NCBI GenBank assembly: GCA_019429405.1 | Contig: JAHYIZ010000013.1 | Location: 1-63,586, forward strand | Length of the DNA stretch: 63,586 nt | Reading direction: 5' to 3' | From: Paracoccaceae bacterium | GTDB taxonomy: Bacteria > Pseudomonadota > Alphaproteobacteria > Rhodobacterales > Rhodobacteraceae | In this document: piece by piece, positions 1 to 8,389 of the stretch | How the letters are laid out: the number at the start of each line of letters is the position of its first letter | Numbering within the stretch: position 1 is the stretch's first letter | Made by a program: the position numbers and the translations under genes | The notes under the pieces: model-generated | What the model was told of the DNA's origin: nothing | The model's input: the letters and a program-made list of their open reading frames with translations, nothing else | The model's database searches: none

Positions 1-207
1 GCAGAATGCGTCATTGGCCTGTTCAAAACCGAGGTGATCAACCAGATCGGCCCCTGGAAATCGATGCGCGAGGTCGAATGGGAAACCCTCAAATGGGTCG
101 ACTGGTATAACAATCGCCGCCTTCTCGACCCCATCGGCTACGTCCCGCCCGCAGAAGCAGAGGAGGCGTTCTATGCAAACCTGAACTCACTCGATATGGT
201 CGCCTAG
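1..207 (+). pseudogene. IS3-family transposase (OrfB), C-terminal fragment at window edge
   Basis: Frame 1 is open from the first base to a TAG at 205-207 and encodes the last 68 residues of an IS3-type DDE transposase. The stretch WVDWYNNRRLLDPIGYVPP followed by a short acidic tail is the usual C-terminus of the integrase core of this family. The catalytic Glu region lies at or before the window edge (AECVIGLFKTE is the segment just after it), so the rest cannot be judged. The right inverted repeat follows at 236-248. Whether the element is intact upstream is unknown. Confidence 0.85.
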
Positions 208-235
208 TCGTTGAACAAACCACCCTCCGGTAAAG

Positions 236-248
236 CCGGGGCGGTTCA
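236..248 (+). repeat. Right terminal inverted repeat of the IS3 element
   Basis: The plus strand reads CCGGGGCGGTTCA, so the element read inward begins TGAACCGCCCCGG, a common outer end of IS3-family elements. It lies 29 bp after the transposase stop, the expected distance. The next gene resumes directly after it in the middle of its conserved N-terminal region, which fixes the insertion boundary near 248/249. The left end is outside the window, so the target duplication cannot be checked. Confidence 0.6.
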
Positions 249-258
249 GCCGCGCGTC

Positions 259-507
259 ATGTCGCTGGTCGAAGCCGTGGCCAACGTGATTGTCGGCTAT
301 GGCGTTGCGGTCGTCACGCAGATCCTTATCTTCCCGGTCTTCGGCCTCCAGGCCACGTTGGCACAGAACCTTGAGATGGGGGTCATTTTCTCATTCGTGA
401 GTATCGCCCGTTCGTTCGCCTTGCGGCGCTTGTTCGAACAGATCAGGGCTGCCAGTCACTCCGGCGACCGTGCCGGACATGGAGAACCTGAGCCGCCCCG
501 TCGATGA
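259..507 (+). CDS. DUF7220 family membrane protein, 5' end replaced by IS insertion
   Basis: The protein starts MSLVEAVANVIVGYGVAVVT and continues with two hydrophobic segments and SIARSFALRRLFE, which I recognise as the short DUF7220 family found on alphaproteobacterial plasmids and prophages; its function is unknown. Family members normally carry a few more residues before MSLVEA. Here the IS3 inverted repeat ends ten bases upstream, so the native start and promoter are gone; an in-frame TTG at 211 lies inside the IS. The 3' end overlaps the convergent toxin gene by about 65 bp, and the tail after RLFE looks unlike the family and may be read-through. The remaining 82 codons may be translated from the ATG at 259, but expression is doubtful. 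Confidence 0.65.
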   Translation: MSLVEAVANVIVGYGVAVVTQILIFPVFGLQATLAQNLEMGVIFSFVSIARSFALRRLFEQIRAASHSGDRAGHGEPEPPRR

Positions 508-754
508 CTGCATAATAAATGCGCCAGCGTGTCGCCTTACCATAGAGCGCGCGGCGGATCGGCAGGTCGAAATCCTGTGACTCGGGCGCAATCGGGTGCG
601 CTTCGGGCATGGTTCCCAGACCAAGGATGGTTTCCCTGATGCCCGCCAGCCATTCCTCGGCCGCTCTTGGGTTGCGATCCCGCAGCCAGTTCCATGATGC
701 GGTCAGATCCTCCGCCGCGTTCGGCGTGATGATCACGGGCAGGGGTGCTGTCAT
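443..754 (-). CDS. RelE/ParE-family toxin of a type II toxin-antitoxin pair
   Basis: This 103-residue basic protein has the ParE/RelE pattern: an N-terminal AAEDL..SWNWL helix, a central MPEAHPIAP segment, then a beta sheet with RRALYG..TRWRIYYAVID and a C-terminal VLHVRHGRRSDW. These match the conserved ParE/RelE core (RiYY, VlhvrHgRR). The ATG overlaps the antitoxin stop by 4 bp (ATGA), the classic translational coupling of such pairs. ParE members act on gyrase and RelE members cleave mRNA at the ribosome; sequence alone does not say which applies here. It appears full length. Confidence 0.85.
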   Translation of the reverse strand: MTAPLPVIITPNAAEDLTASWNWLRDRNPRAAEEWLAGIRETILGLGTMPEAHPIAPESQDFDLPIRRALYGKATRWRIYYAVIDGAAQVLHVRHGRRSDWQP

Positions 755-1026
755 TTCGTCTGGGCAAGTCCGTCGAAGAAGCGACCCGCCTCGGTGCCCT
801 CAGCGGCACGGGCCTGCGTCAGGCCCTTGCGGATCCCGGCGACCGTTTCGGCATAGTCGAGCTGGTCCTGCATCTCCTGCCAAGCGGCGGCATCCATCAC
901 GACGACCGACGGCTTGCCATTCACGGTCAGGATCTGCGGCCGACCGGTTTCCTTGATCTGCGCGATCAGACGCGCCGAATCCCGCTTGAACTCGGTCAGC
1001 GGGCTGATGTCCTTGGTGATGTTCAT
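751..1026 (-). CDS. Phd/YefM-family antitoxin
   Basis: The 91-residue protein starting MNITKDISPLTEFKRD is a Phd/YefM antitoxin: the N-terminal half (TEFKRDSARLIAQI, then ILTVNGKPSVVVMDAAAWQ) is the DNA-binding fold, and the C-terminal half, with TVAGIRKGLTQARAAEG, is the toxin-wrapping segment. The ATG at 1026 is preferred over an upstream in-frame ATG at 1047 because the family starts at MNIT. It precedes and overlaps the toxin gene. Such antitoxins neutralise the toxin and repress their own promoter. Confidence 0.85.
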   Translation of the reverse strand: MNITKDISPLTEFKRDSARLIAQIKETGRPQILTVNGKPSVVVMDAAAWQEMQDQLDYAETVAGIRKGLTQARAAEGTEAGRFFDGLAQTK

Positions 1027-1101
1027 GGCTGGGCTCCCAACGCGCATCGAATAGAGTGCGAATATAGCGTCTTTTTCAATGCGCGTCGAGATGTCTGGCG
1101 T

Positions 1102-1203
1102 TCAGCGGATGGCATAAACCTTTCCCCGACCGTCCACCTTTTTCCGAGGTGATGGTCAGTCCGAGCTTCTTCTTCAGCGCCCCGGCCATCGCGCCCCGGA
1201 CCG
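1102..1203 (-). pseudogene. DUF3489 protein, C-terminal remnant with frameshift
   Basis: Read on the minus strand this encodes SVRGAMAGALKKKLGLTITS, the hallmark of the DUF3489 winged-helix-like domain that is common near alphaproteobacterial mobile elements. A run of five A where four are needed shifts the frame just after TITSE; removing one A restores the family ending (KVDGRGKVYAIR, then TGA at 1104-1102). The N-terminal part is missing, and sequence upstream of 1203 turns into the TTATGCCGA repeats. It is a dead fragment left by an insertion. Confidence 0.7.
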
Positions 1204-1211
1204 AGTGTGAC

Positions 1212-1319
1212 TTATGCCGATGTCGGCATAACGCCCATTATGCCGATGTCCGGATTATGCCGATGTAGGGCTTTAAGTCGTTGTTTCTGGTGGGGATCGC
1301 TGTGAAGGGGTCGGCATAA
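1212..1319. repeat. TTATGCCGATGT repeats beside a tyrosine recombinase
   Basis: The 13-mer core TTATGCCGATGTC occurs at 1212-1224, again at 1238-1250, and with its last base changed at 1255-1267. The first copy is part of a perfect inverted repeat TTATGCCGA-TG-TCGGCATAA (1212-1231). A further inverted copy, TCGGCATAA, lies at 1311-1319. The array stands between the broken DUF3489 gene and the recombinase gene that starts 60 bp later. Arrangement and dyad shape fit the end of an element moved by that tyrosine recombinase, with core sites and accessory sites. That role is inferred, not shown. Confidence 0.6.
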
Positions 1320-1376
1320 TCCTCGAAGCTGATGGCTGGTAACGTCTTCTCGTTCACATCGAAACGAGGAGATATC

Positions 1377-2036
1377 ATGTTGATCGATCAGAAGAAGAGA
1401 CGAGGTAAGAACCCTGTCACGGTCCTTTCGAAAGGACTAGAGGAGGATTTGCGTCGGCAGGGGTACCGACAGTTTCTGACGGCAGAACGCGGGCTGGTCC
1501 CGGGGACGGCCCTTCGGTATTTCGATTGCCTGCGCCCGTTTCTGGACCGCAGGCTGTCAGCCAATGGTCTTGACCTCGGGAGCCTGACCCCGGCTGACGT
1601 CACTTCATTTGTGGTGGAGTTTTGCCCGCGTCTGATTGGCGGGGTGGCGAAGCTGACGATCACGGCGCTGCGGTCGTTCCTCGGCTTTCTGCATGTGCAG
1701 GGCGTGACGGAACGCTCGCTCGTCTCGGCCGTGCCGACGGTCTTGCGCCGCCGGCTGGCCGGGTTGCCCAAGGGGCTTGAACCCGATCAGGTGCGGCGCC
1801 TTCTTGCGGCCTGCGATGCCGGCACGGTTGTTGGCAACCGCGATCTGGCCATTCTGACCCTGCTCGTCCGCCTCGGCCTGCGGCGTGACGAGGTCGCGAG
1901 GCTCGGGCTCGACGACATCGACTGGCGCGCGGGCACGATCCGCGTGCCAGGCAAGGGCAATTGTCATGAGCGGCTTCCCCTTCCGCCGGACGTCGGTCGC
2001 CGACTGGCAGAATATCTGCGCCACGCCCGGCCTGCA
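1377..2036 (+). pseudogene. Tyrosine recombinase/integrase, C-terminally truncated
   Basis: The ATG at 1377 follows a GAGGAGATATC ribosome site. The product has a SAM-like core-binding N-terminal domain (about residues 20-120) and the first part of the catalytic domain: [20 protein letters not shown] carries the first catalytic Arg, and [14 protein letters not shown] the beta-hairpin Lys. At about 2036 the family sequence stops after YLRHARP and the frame runs into an IS21 istB fragment. The HxxR, H/W and nucleophilic Tyr are therefore lost and the enzyme must be inactive. A continuous reading frame from 1332 to 2624 exists by chance across three unrelated pieces. Confidence 0.8.
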
Positions 2037-2037
2037 G

Positions 2038-2223
2038 ACGCCTTGGTCCACGCTGATCACCAGCAACCTGCCCTTCCACGAATGGACCGAAACCTTCGGC
2101 ACCGAGCGCCTGACCGGTGCCCTTCTCGACAGGCTGACCCACCACGTCAACATTCTCGAGATGAACGGCGACAGCTATCGCCTCGGCCAAAGCCGCGCCC
2201 GAAAGGCCCAAGCCACCACTTGA
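2038..2223 (+). pseudogene. IS21-family helper ATPase IstB, C-terminal fragment (copy 1)
   Basis: In a different frame from the upstream recombinase this encodes [20 protein letters not shown] followed by [20 protein letters not shown] and a basic tail, ending at TGA 2221-2223. That is the C-terminal end of IstB, the AAA+ ATPase that helps IS21 transposase. The Walker A and B region is absent. The junction with the recombinase lies within about ten bases of 2036. This fragment and the next one come from different IS21 subtypes, as their sequences differ throughout. Confidence 0.85.
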
Positions 2224-2372
2224 TCACACGTTGCAGAATTGGCCCTCCGGGCAAATGCGCCATGGCACGCGCCAGCTATCTGGGGAGCGCACGCGCCATG
2301 GCGCTTGGCACCCCGCCACTGGCCTGGTTTTGCGCCGCCACGTGGCCGGTTTTGGCTCCGCCGTTGACAGCC

Positions 2373-2624
2373 TCTGGTGGCGCGCTGCTCTTCCATCTGC
2401 TGAGCAAGCTTTACGAGCGCACCAGCGTGGTCATCACCACCAACCTCAGCTTCAGCGAATGGGCTACCGTCTTCGGCGACGCCAAAATGACCACCGCCCT
2501 GCTCGACCGCCTCACCCACCGCTGCCACATCCTGGAGACCGGAAACGACAGCTTCCGCCTCAAGGCAAGCTCAGCGGCTGCCAAAAACAAGAAGGAGGCC
2601 ACCCATGCCTTGACCCCAACATAA
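2373..2624 (+). pseudogene. IS21-family helper ATPase IstB, C-terminal fragment (copy 2)
   Basis: This frame encodes [20 protein letters not shown], then [20 protein letters not shown] and [20 protein letters not shown], ending at TAA 2622-2624. It is the IstB C-terminus of the subtype whose conserved tail reads LETGNDSFR. The 150 bp before it (2224-2372) are non-coding and contain the stretch TTTTGCGCCGCCACGTGGCC, of the kind found after istB in other IS21 elements. Two istB tails therefore lie in tandem, each beheaded. Confidence 0.85.
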
Positions 2625-2641
2625 CCCGCAGAACATAACCT

Positions 2642-2697
2642 TCAGGCGGGTCAATTCTCGATGAAAAACCCGGGTCACTTCCGGGTGGAATTCAACA
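2642..2697 (+). repeat. Right end of an IS21-type element
   Basis: After the second istB tail the sequence GGCGGGTCAATTCTCGATGA, then GGGTCACTTCCGGGTGGAAT and TCAACA, has two related GGGTCA(A/C)TTC repeats about 28 bp apart. Repeated transposase sites of this kind are typical of IS21 ends. No matching left end is visible in the window, so the element is a relic. Between here and 2787 nothing else is recognisable. Confidence 0.5.
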
Positions 2698-2787
2698 TCT
2701 TGTAGCCAGGGCGCACGTGCAGGCCGTCCACGCCCCAACAACCGGCGTTGCCAGCGCGGTCCACCGCTGCGAAAGGTGCCGCGCGCC

Positions 2788-4218
2788 TCAGCTGTGCTTG
2801 ACCATCACGTGCCGAACCACGGTGTAATCTTCCAGCGCATAGGCGCTCAGGTCCTTGCCGTAGCCGCTTTGCTTGAGGCCGCCGTGCGGCATTTCGTTGA
2901 CCAGCATGAAATGCGTGTTCACCCAGGTGCAGCCGTAGCGCAGCCGGGCGGCCGAGGCCATGGCGCGGCCCACGTCGCGGGTCCAGACCGACGAGGCAAG
3001 GCCATAGTCGCTGTCATTCGCCCAAGTGATCGCCTCTTCCACATCCGAGAACGGGGTAATCGACACTACCGGGCCAAATACCTCGCGCCGCACGATCTCG
3101 TCTTCTTGCCTGGCGCCGGCGACCACGGTGGGCCGGTAATAGAAGCCCTGATCCATCGCCGCCCCGCCTGCGGTAATCTCGATATGGCTCAGCTCGCGCG
3201 CACGGTTCACAAAGCTGGCGACCCGGTCGCGTTGACGCAAGCTGATCAGCGGGCCGATTTCGTTGGTGGTATCGTCTTCGTTGCCAAGCGCGATCGAGGA
3301 CACGGCCAGCGAAAGATCGGCCACCAGCCTCTCGTAGACCTTGCGGCCAGCGTAGATGCGGCATGCGGCGGTGCAATCCTGCCCGGCGTTATAAAAGCCG
3401 AAGGCGCGAAGCCCTTCGACCACCTCGCTGATGTTGGCGTCGTCAAACACGATGACCGGCGCCTTGCCACCCAGTTCCAGATGCGTGCGCTTGACCGTCT
3501 TGGCGGCGGCGTCGAGCATCTTCTTGCCGGTCGCCACGTCGCCGGTCAGCGAGATCATGTCAACGCCGGGGTGGTTGATCAGCGTGCTTCCCACCGTGTG
3601 CCCGCGACCTGAGATCACGTTGACCACGCCCTCGGGCAGCTCTTCGGCCAGCACCCGCGCCAGTTTCAGCGCGGTCAGCGGGGTCTGCTCGGAAGGTTTG
3701 AAGATGACCGCATTGCCGCCAGCAATCGCCGGGGCAAGCTTCCATGCCATCATCATCAATGGGTAGTTCCAGGGCGCGATCGAGGCCACCACGCCGATCG
3801 GGTCGCGCCGGATCATCGAGGTGTGACCGGCCAGATATTCGCCCGCCGCCATGCCCTGCTGGGTGCGCACCGCACCCGCGAAAAAGCGGAAGCAATCCAC
3901 AATTGCGGGAATTTCATCGCCCCGCGCGGCGTTGATCGGCTTGCCGCAGTTCAGCGCTTCAAGCGTCGCGAAGGCGTCTGCGTCTGCCTCGATCCGGTCG
4001 GCGATGCGCAACAGCGCCGCCGAGCGTTCAGCGGGGGTGGTGCGCGACCAGCCCGCAAACGCCTTGCGCGCCGCCGCAACCGCGCGGTCGATCTGGCCGC
4101 CAGACGCCTCGGGAACTTCGAGGATCAAACCTCCGGTGCGCGGGTTCAGCACCTGCTCGCGGGCGTCTTCACCCGCCTCGAAGCTGTTGCCGATCAGCAG
4201 CTGGGTATCGATCTTCAT
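2788..4218 (-). CDS. patD: Gamma-aminobutyraldehyde dehydrogenase
   Basis: The 476-residue NAD(P)-dependent aldehyde dehydrogenase closely follows E. coli PatD (YdcW), which oxidises 4-aminobutyraldehyde from putrescine to GABA. Shared blocks are [56 protein letters not shown] with the catalytic Glu, [15 protein letters not shown] with the catalytic Cys, and [20 protein letters not shown] near the end. The ATG at 4218 follows GGGAG; an upstream ATG at 4239 would add seven unlikely residues. It is last in the ydcSTUV operon, 17 bp after ydcV. The putrescine aminotransferase that would make its substrate is not in the window. Confidence 0.93.
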   Translation of the reverse strand: MKIDTQLLIGNSFEAGEDAREQVLNPRTGGLILEVPEASGGQIDRAVAAARKAFAGWSRTTPAERSAALLRIADRIEADADAFATLEALNCGKPINAARGDEIPAIVDCFRFFAGAVRTQQGMAAGEYLAGHTSMIRRDPIGVVASIAPWNYPLMMMAWKLAPAIAGGNAVIFKPSEQTPLTALKLARVLAEELPEGVVNVISGRGHTVGSTLINHPGVDMISLTGDVATGKKMLDAAAKTVKRTHLELGGKAPVIVFDDANISEVVEGLRAFGFYNAGQDCTAACRIYAGRKVYERLVADLSLAVSSIALGNEDDTTNEIGPLISLRQRDRVASFVNRARELSHIEITAGGAAMDQGFYYRPTVVAGARQEDEIVRREVFGPVVSITPFSDVEEAITWANDSDYGLASSVWTRDVGRAMASAARLRYGCTWVNTHFMLVNEMPHGGLKQSGYGKDLSAYALEDYTVVRHVMVKHS

Positions 4219-4235
4219 GGCGGTCTCCCTTGGGG

Positions 4236-5045
4236 TCATTTGCCACCGCCCGCGGTTTCGGAACCGCCGCGGGTCAGATAATAGGCAATGAGAATTGGAA
4301 TGAAGGTGGTGGCAAACACCACGATTGCGACGACATTGGTCACCGGGCGCTGCCGCGGGCGCACCAGTTCCTGCAACATCCAGATCGGCAGCGTGCTTTG
4401 TTGGCCCGCAGTGAAAGTGGTCACGATCACCTCGTCAAACGACAGCGCAAAGGCCAGCATCGCGCCCGCCAGCAGGGCCGAGCCGAGGTTTGGCAGCAAA
4501 ATGTATCGGAAGGTCTGAAAGCTGTTGGCGCCAAGGTCGGCAGAGGCTTCGGTGATCGAGCCCGAAAGCCGCCGGAACCGCGCCACCGCGTTGTTGTAGA
4601 CGATCACGATGCAGAAGGTGGCGTGGCCGAGGATGATGGTCAGCGTCGAAAACGGAATGTCCATCAGCGAAAACGCCGAGCGCAGGCTCATGCCGGTGAT
4701 CACGCCGGGCAACGCGATCGGCAGGATGATCAGCAAAGACAGCTGGTCGCGGCCAAAGAACCGCGCCCGCGCCATTGCGGCGGCGCAGAGCGTGCCAAGC
4801 ACCAGCGCCATTAGCGTTGCGACCGCAGCAACCCGCAGCGACAGATAGAGCGGCGGCCAGATATCGGCGCGGTTCCATGCCACCGCGAACCACTTGAGCG
4901 TCAGGCCGGGCGGCGGGAACTGATAGGTGCGCTCTTCGGTGGTGAAGGCGTAGAGAAAGATCAGTGCAATCGGCAGATGCAGGAACAAAAGCCCGCCGAT
5001 AGCAGCCAGAGTCAGGCTCTTTGGCGCGCGGTTTTCAGAGCGCAT
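4236..5045 (-). CDS. ydcV: Polyamine-type ABC transporter permease YdcV
   Basis: This 269-residue inner-membrane protein is one of two permeases of a spermidine/putrescine-type importer. It has six predicted membrane helices and the EAA loop [20 protein letters not shown] that contacts the ATPase. Wording such as [40 protein letters not shown] and [13 protein letters not shown] is nearly that of E. coli YdcV. The ATG at 5045 overlaps the end of ydcU by 11 bp, so the two permeases are probably translationally coupled. Confidence 0.9.
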   Translation of the reverse strand: MRSENRAPKSLTLAAIGGLLFLHLPIALIFLYAFTTEERTYQFPPPGLTLKWFAVAWNRADIWPPLYLSLRVAAVATLMALVLGTLCAAAMARARFFGRDQLSLLIILPIALPGVITGMSLRSAFSLMDIPFSTLTIILGHATFCIVIVYNNAVARFRRLSGSITEASADLGANSFQTFRYILLPNLGSALLAGAMLAFALSFDEVIVTTFTAGQQSTLPIWMLQELVRPRQRPVTNVVAIVVFATTFIPILIAYYLTRGGSETAGGGK

Positions 5046-5970
5046 CGAAAGCCCCCGCGCGTTTGGCAAGGCTGAGATAGATCAGCATGATGATGATCGG
5101 CACCACCGCAAACGCGGCGGCCAGCGGCAGGTTCCCCGCCGTGCCCTGCAACTGATAAACTGCAAGGCCGATGAAGCGCGCCGAAGTGCCGACGATCTGC
5201 GGAATAATGTAGTCGCCCATCGTCAGCGAAAAGGTGAAGATCGACCCGGCAATCACCCCCGGCATCGCCAGCGGCAGGATCACGGTGCGAAAGGTCTGCG
5301 CCGAGCTGGCGCCAAGGTCGGCCGACGCTTCCAGCAGGGACTTCGGCACCCGCTCCAGCGCCGCCTGCATCGGCAAGATCATGTAGGGCAGCCAGACATA
5401 GACGAACACCAGAAAGGTGCCCAGAAACGAGGTCGAAAGCGAATTGCCGCCAACCCCCGGCAGCGCCAGCGCCGCATCAAGCAGAAAGCCGAGCCCCACG
5501 CTATCTGCAACCCAAGTAACGATGCCCTCTTTTGCCAGGATCAGCTTCCAGGCGTAGACCTTGACCAGATAGCTCGACCACAGGGGCAGCATGATGCCGA
5601 GGTAAAACACCGCCTTCCAGCGCCCGGTCGCATAACGCGCCGCGTAATAGGCGATGGGAAAGGCCACCACAGCCGATGCCAGCGTGACCGAGGCCGACAT
5701 CAGCAGTGTGCGTCGGATGATGTCGAAGTTCGCGGGGCGCAACAACTCGCCATAGGTCTTGAGCGTGAATTCGCGCACGACCAGCCCGGAAAACTCGTCG
5801 ATCGAATAGAAGCTTTGCAGCAGCAGCGCGGCCAGCGATCCAATGTAGACCACCCCCAGCCACAGCAGCGGCGGCGCGATCAGTACCGCCAGCAATACCC
5901 GCGGCCTGCGCCAGAAGATGGCGGTCAGGCGGTCACCGGGGCCGCGCTCGGGAAGCAGGGCGGATTTCAT
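5035..5970 (-). CDS. ydcU: Polyamine-type ABC transporter permease YdcU
   Basis: The 311-residue partner permease has an N-terminal helix followed by a periplasmic loop and five further helices. The EAA motif is [20 protein letters not shown], with [13 protein letters not shown] and [15 protein letters not shown] also typical of PotB/YdcU. Its ATG overlaps the ydcT stop by 4 bp. It forms the translocation pore with YdcV, is energised by YdcT and receives substrate from YdcS. Length is normal. Confidence 0.9.
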   Translation of the reverse strand: MKSALLPERGPGDRLTAIFWRRPRVLLAVLIAPPLLWLGVVYIGSLAALLLQSFYSIDEFSGLVVREFTLKTYGELLRPANFDIIRRTLLMSASVTLASAVVAFPIAYYAARYATGRWKAVFYLGIMLPLWSSYLVKVYAWKLILAKEGIVTWVADSVGLGFLLDAALALPGVGGNSLSTSFLGTFLVFVYVWLPYMILPMQAALERVPKSLLEASADLGASSAQTFRTVILPLAMPGVIAGSIFTFSLTMGDYIIPQIVGTSARFIGLAVYQLQGTAGNLPLAAAFAVVPIIIMLIYLSLAKRAGAFDAL

Positions 5971-6959
5971 GCCTCCTCCATCGGGTGCAGGTCGGCCAGA
6001 TCGAAGGCGATGCCAACCTCGGCCCCAGCTTCGGGAAGCTGGGCGCCAGAAGGCACGAGCACGCCGATCTCGGCACCCGCCACGGCCACCGTTACCCGCG
6101 TGCCCGCGCCAAGGTAGCGCAAACCGATGATGGCCCCCGAAAGCACCGCGCCTTGGGCCGCGGTCAGCCGCAGCGCTTCAGGGCGCAAGCTCGCCCAAGT
6201 CGGCGGCGCGCCGAGCCGCTGGACCAGATCGGGCGGCAAGACGTTGGAGGAGCCGACAAAGTCGGCCACAAAATGGGTGCGCGGACGGGAATAGATCTCT
6301 TCGGGTGTGCCGATCTGCGCGATCTTGCCATGGTTGAACACCGCCAGCCGGTCAGCCATGCTCAAGGCCTCGCCCTGGTCATGCGTGACAAAAACGAAGG
6401 TGATGCCCAGCCGCTTCTGCAGCGCCTTCAACTCGTCCTGCATCGCCTCGCGCAGCTTCAGATCAAGCGCGCCGAGCGGCTCGTCCAGCAACAGCACGCG
6501 CGGCTCGTTCACCAGCGCACGTGCCAGCGCCACCCGTTGCCGCTGCCCGCCCGAAAGCTGCCCCGGCTTGCGCTCGCCAAAACCATCGAGTTTGACCAGC
6601 GCCAGCATCTCGTCGGCCTTGGCGTTGCGCGTGGCGCGGCCAACGCCCTTGACCATCAGCCCGTAACCCACGTTTTCGCGCACGTTCAGGTGCGGAAACA
6701 GCGCGTAGTCCTGAAACACCGTATTCACGTTGCGCCGGTTGGGCGGCGTGTTCGACACATCCTGCCCGAAGATGCGGATCGCGCCATGGGTCGGCTTTTC
6801 AAAGCCCGAGATCAGCCGCAGACAGGTGGTCTTGCCCGAACCCGAGGGGCCGAGCATGGCAAAAAACGTGCCTTCGGCCACGCTCAGGTTGACCTCGTCC
6901 ACGGCGCGCACCGGGCCGAAATGGCGCGAGACGGTTTGGAATTCTACGGCAGCGGTCAT
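5967..6959 (-). CDS. ydcT: Polyamine-type ABC transporter ATPase YdcT
   Basis: The 330-residue PotA-type ATPase has Walker [10 protein letters not shown] (residues 37-45), a Q-loop in [11 protein letters not shown], the signature [15 protein letters not shown], Walker [13 protein letters not shown] and the switch His in [14 protein letters not shown]-type regulatory domain fills the last 100 residues ([10 protein letters not shown] onward). The ATG at 6959 gives the usual family start; upstream in-frame ATGs at 6992 and 7001 would add unrelated residues. It lies 100 bp downstream of ydcS and overlaps ydcU by 4 bp. Confidence 0.92.
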   Translation of the reverse strand: MTAAVEFQTVSRHFGPVRAVDEVNLSVAEGTFFAMLGPSGSGKTTCLRLISGFEKPTHGAIRIFGQDVSNTPPNRRNVNTVFQDYALFPHLNVRENVGYGLMVKGVGRATRNAKADEMLALVKLDGFGERKPGQLSGGQRQRVALARALVNEPRVLLLDEPLGALDLKLREAMQDELKALQKRLGITFVFVTHDQGEALSMADRLAVFNHGKIAQIGTPEEIYSRPRTHFVADFVGSSNVLPPDLVQRLGAPPTWASLRPEALRLTAAQGAVLSGAIIGLRYLGAGTRVTVAVAGAEIGVLVPSGAQLPEAGAEVGIAFDLADLHPMEEA

Positions 6960-7059
6960 GCGATGTCCAAAATGTCGAAGGGTGGTGCGCATCGCCTGCA
7001 CACCGCCAAAGCCTAAGGAACAGGGGTGCGCAGGCCGCGCACCCCATCTGCCAGTGTGC

Positions 7060-8214
7060 TCAGCGACCGCCGATCACGCCGATATAGTCCGAAACCCAGC
7101 GGTAATAGGGCACACATTCGCCCTGCGCGCAGGTGCTGACCGGGGTGGTCCAGAAGCGGATCTTTTCGAAATCATCCATGCCGTTCGCGGTGCAGCCCGC
7201 CGCATCCAGCATGCCGCGCCCGTCCGTGCAAGCGGCAGGCACCGAGGGGTTGGCACCAAACCAGACCGCAAGATCGGATTGCAGATTGGAGGCAAGGCTA
7301 TGCTCAATCCACTGATAGGCGCAGTTCGGGTTGGCCGCATCGGCATGCATCATGGTGGTGTCTGCCCAGCCGGTCGCACCCTCCGCCGGGATCACCGATG
7401 CCACCGGCAAGCCCTCGCCTTTCAGCAGGTTCACCTGGAACGGCCACGACCCCGAGGCGACCACGCCTTCATTCTTGAAATCGTCCATCTGGATGAAGGC
7501 GTCATGCCAGTAGCGCCCGACCAAGGTGCGCTGCACCCGCAGCAATTCGAGCGCCGCCGCGTATTGCGCCTCGTTCAACTCGTAGGGCGAGGTGATGCCC
7601 AGTTCCGGGTTGTGCGCCATCAGGTATTGCGCCGCGTCGGCCACGTGGATCGGCCCGTCATAGGCCTGCACCCGGCCCTTGTTCGACTTGCCGTCGGGCA
7701 GCGTCATTTCCTCGAACACCACGTTCCACGAGGTCGGCGGTGTGCCACCGAAGGCTTCTGTGTTATACATCAGCACGTTCGGCCCCCACATGTAGGGCAC
7801 GCCGTAGTGCACGCCGTCGACTGTGTGCCACGGCGCGTTTTTCAGCCGCTCGTCAACCGCCGCCCAGGACGGGATCAGGTCGATGTTGATCGGTTGCACA
7901 CGCTTGCCGGCGATCAGCCGCAGACTGGCATCACCGGAAGCGGTCACAAGATCGAACCCGCCCTCGTTCATCAGCGCCACCATCTCATCCGAAGTGTTGG
8001 CGGTCTTGACGTTGACCTTGCAGCTGGTGGCGGCTTCGAAACCGGTGACCCAGTCGAACGCGGCATCGGTTTCGCCGCGCTCGATGTAGCCTGCCCAGGC
8101 GACGATATTGACCTGCCCCTCGGAAGGGCCGATGGCGGTAATCTGCGCAACCGCCGGGGCAACCGCCATCAGCAGGGCGAGCGCGCTGGTCCCCATCAAT
8201 TCAAGCGTCTTCAT
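7060..8214 (-). CDS. ydcS: Polyamine-type ABC transporter periplasmic binding protein YdcS
   Basis: This 384-residue secreted solute-binding protein starts at the ATG at 8214, preceded by AGGGAG. The first 23 residues form a signal peptide ending AVAPAVAQ. The mature protein has the PotD/PotF layout ([13 protein letters not shown] near the N-terminus, [29 protein letters not shown]). Four Cys in the last third ([26 protein letters not shown]) could form disulfides. It heads the transporter operon. Substrate specificity (putrescine, spermidine or a related amine) is inferred from the patD linkage. Confidence 0.9.
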   Translation of the reverse strand: MKTLELMGTSALALLMAVAPAVAQITAIGPSEGQVNIVAWAGYIERGETDAAFDWVTGFEAATSCKVNVKTANTSDEMVALMNEGGFDLVTASGDASLRLIAGKRVQPINIDLIPSWAAVDERLKNAPWHTVDGVHYGVPYMWGPNVLMYNTEAFGGTPPTSWNVVFEEMTLPDGKSNKGRVQAYDGPIHVADAAQYLMAHNPELGITSPYELNEAQYAAALELLRVQRTLVGRYWHDAFIQMDDFKNEGVVASGSWPFQVNLLKGEGLPVASVIPAEGATGWADTTMMHADAANPNCAYQWIEHSLASNLQSDLAVWFGANPSVPAACTDGRGMLDAAGCTANGMDDFEKIRFWTTPVSTCAQGECVPYYRWVSDYIGVIGGR

Positions 8215-8331
8215 TGTCTGACTCCCTGTGGTTATGCTCCGCGCGGGGCGGGGCCGTTTATTTTTGCCGGATTGCGCAAAGCCTAATCCTCTGGCGAAAA
8301 ACTTCGCAATATCAAAACGCAGAATGTAGGT

Positions 8332-8346
8332 ATCGGCAGAACCGAT
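8332..8346. promoter_or_regulatory. Candidate LysR-type regulator binding site upstream of ydcS
   Basis: ATCGG-CAGAA-CCGAT is a perfect inverted repeat of 15 bp with ATC-N9-GAT symmetry, the form usual for LysR-type regulators. It sits in the 175-bp space between the lysR gene and ydcS, about 120 bp before the ydcS start. A looser outer pair, TATCG/CGATA (8331-8335 and 8347-8351), overlaps it. No experimental support is available. Confidence 0.35.
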
Positions 8347-8389
8347 CGATAAGCGACCATGGCCCATGCCGGTCAGCGTCCCGCTCGCC

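Noticed and set aside
1212-1319. Short CRISPR-like repeats
   Set aside because: Only three direct copies with unequal 13-14 bp spacers, no cas genes, and an inverted copy; it fits recombinase sites better.
1332-2624. A single 430-residue recombinase-like protein
   Set aside because: Only the first about 220 residues match a recombinase; the rest is IS21 DNA read in various frames. Annotated as three pseudogene pieces instead.
5985-8286. Long plus-strand frames opposite the ydcT and ydcS genes
   Set aside because: Shadow frames of recognisable transporter genes; Arg/His/Gln-rich composition, no family match.
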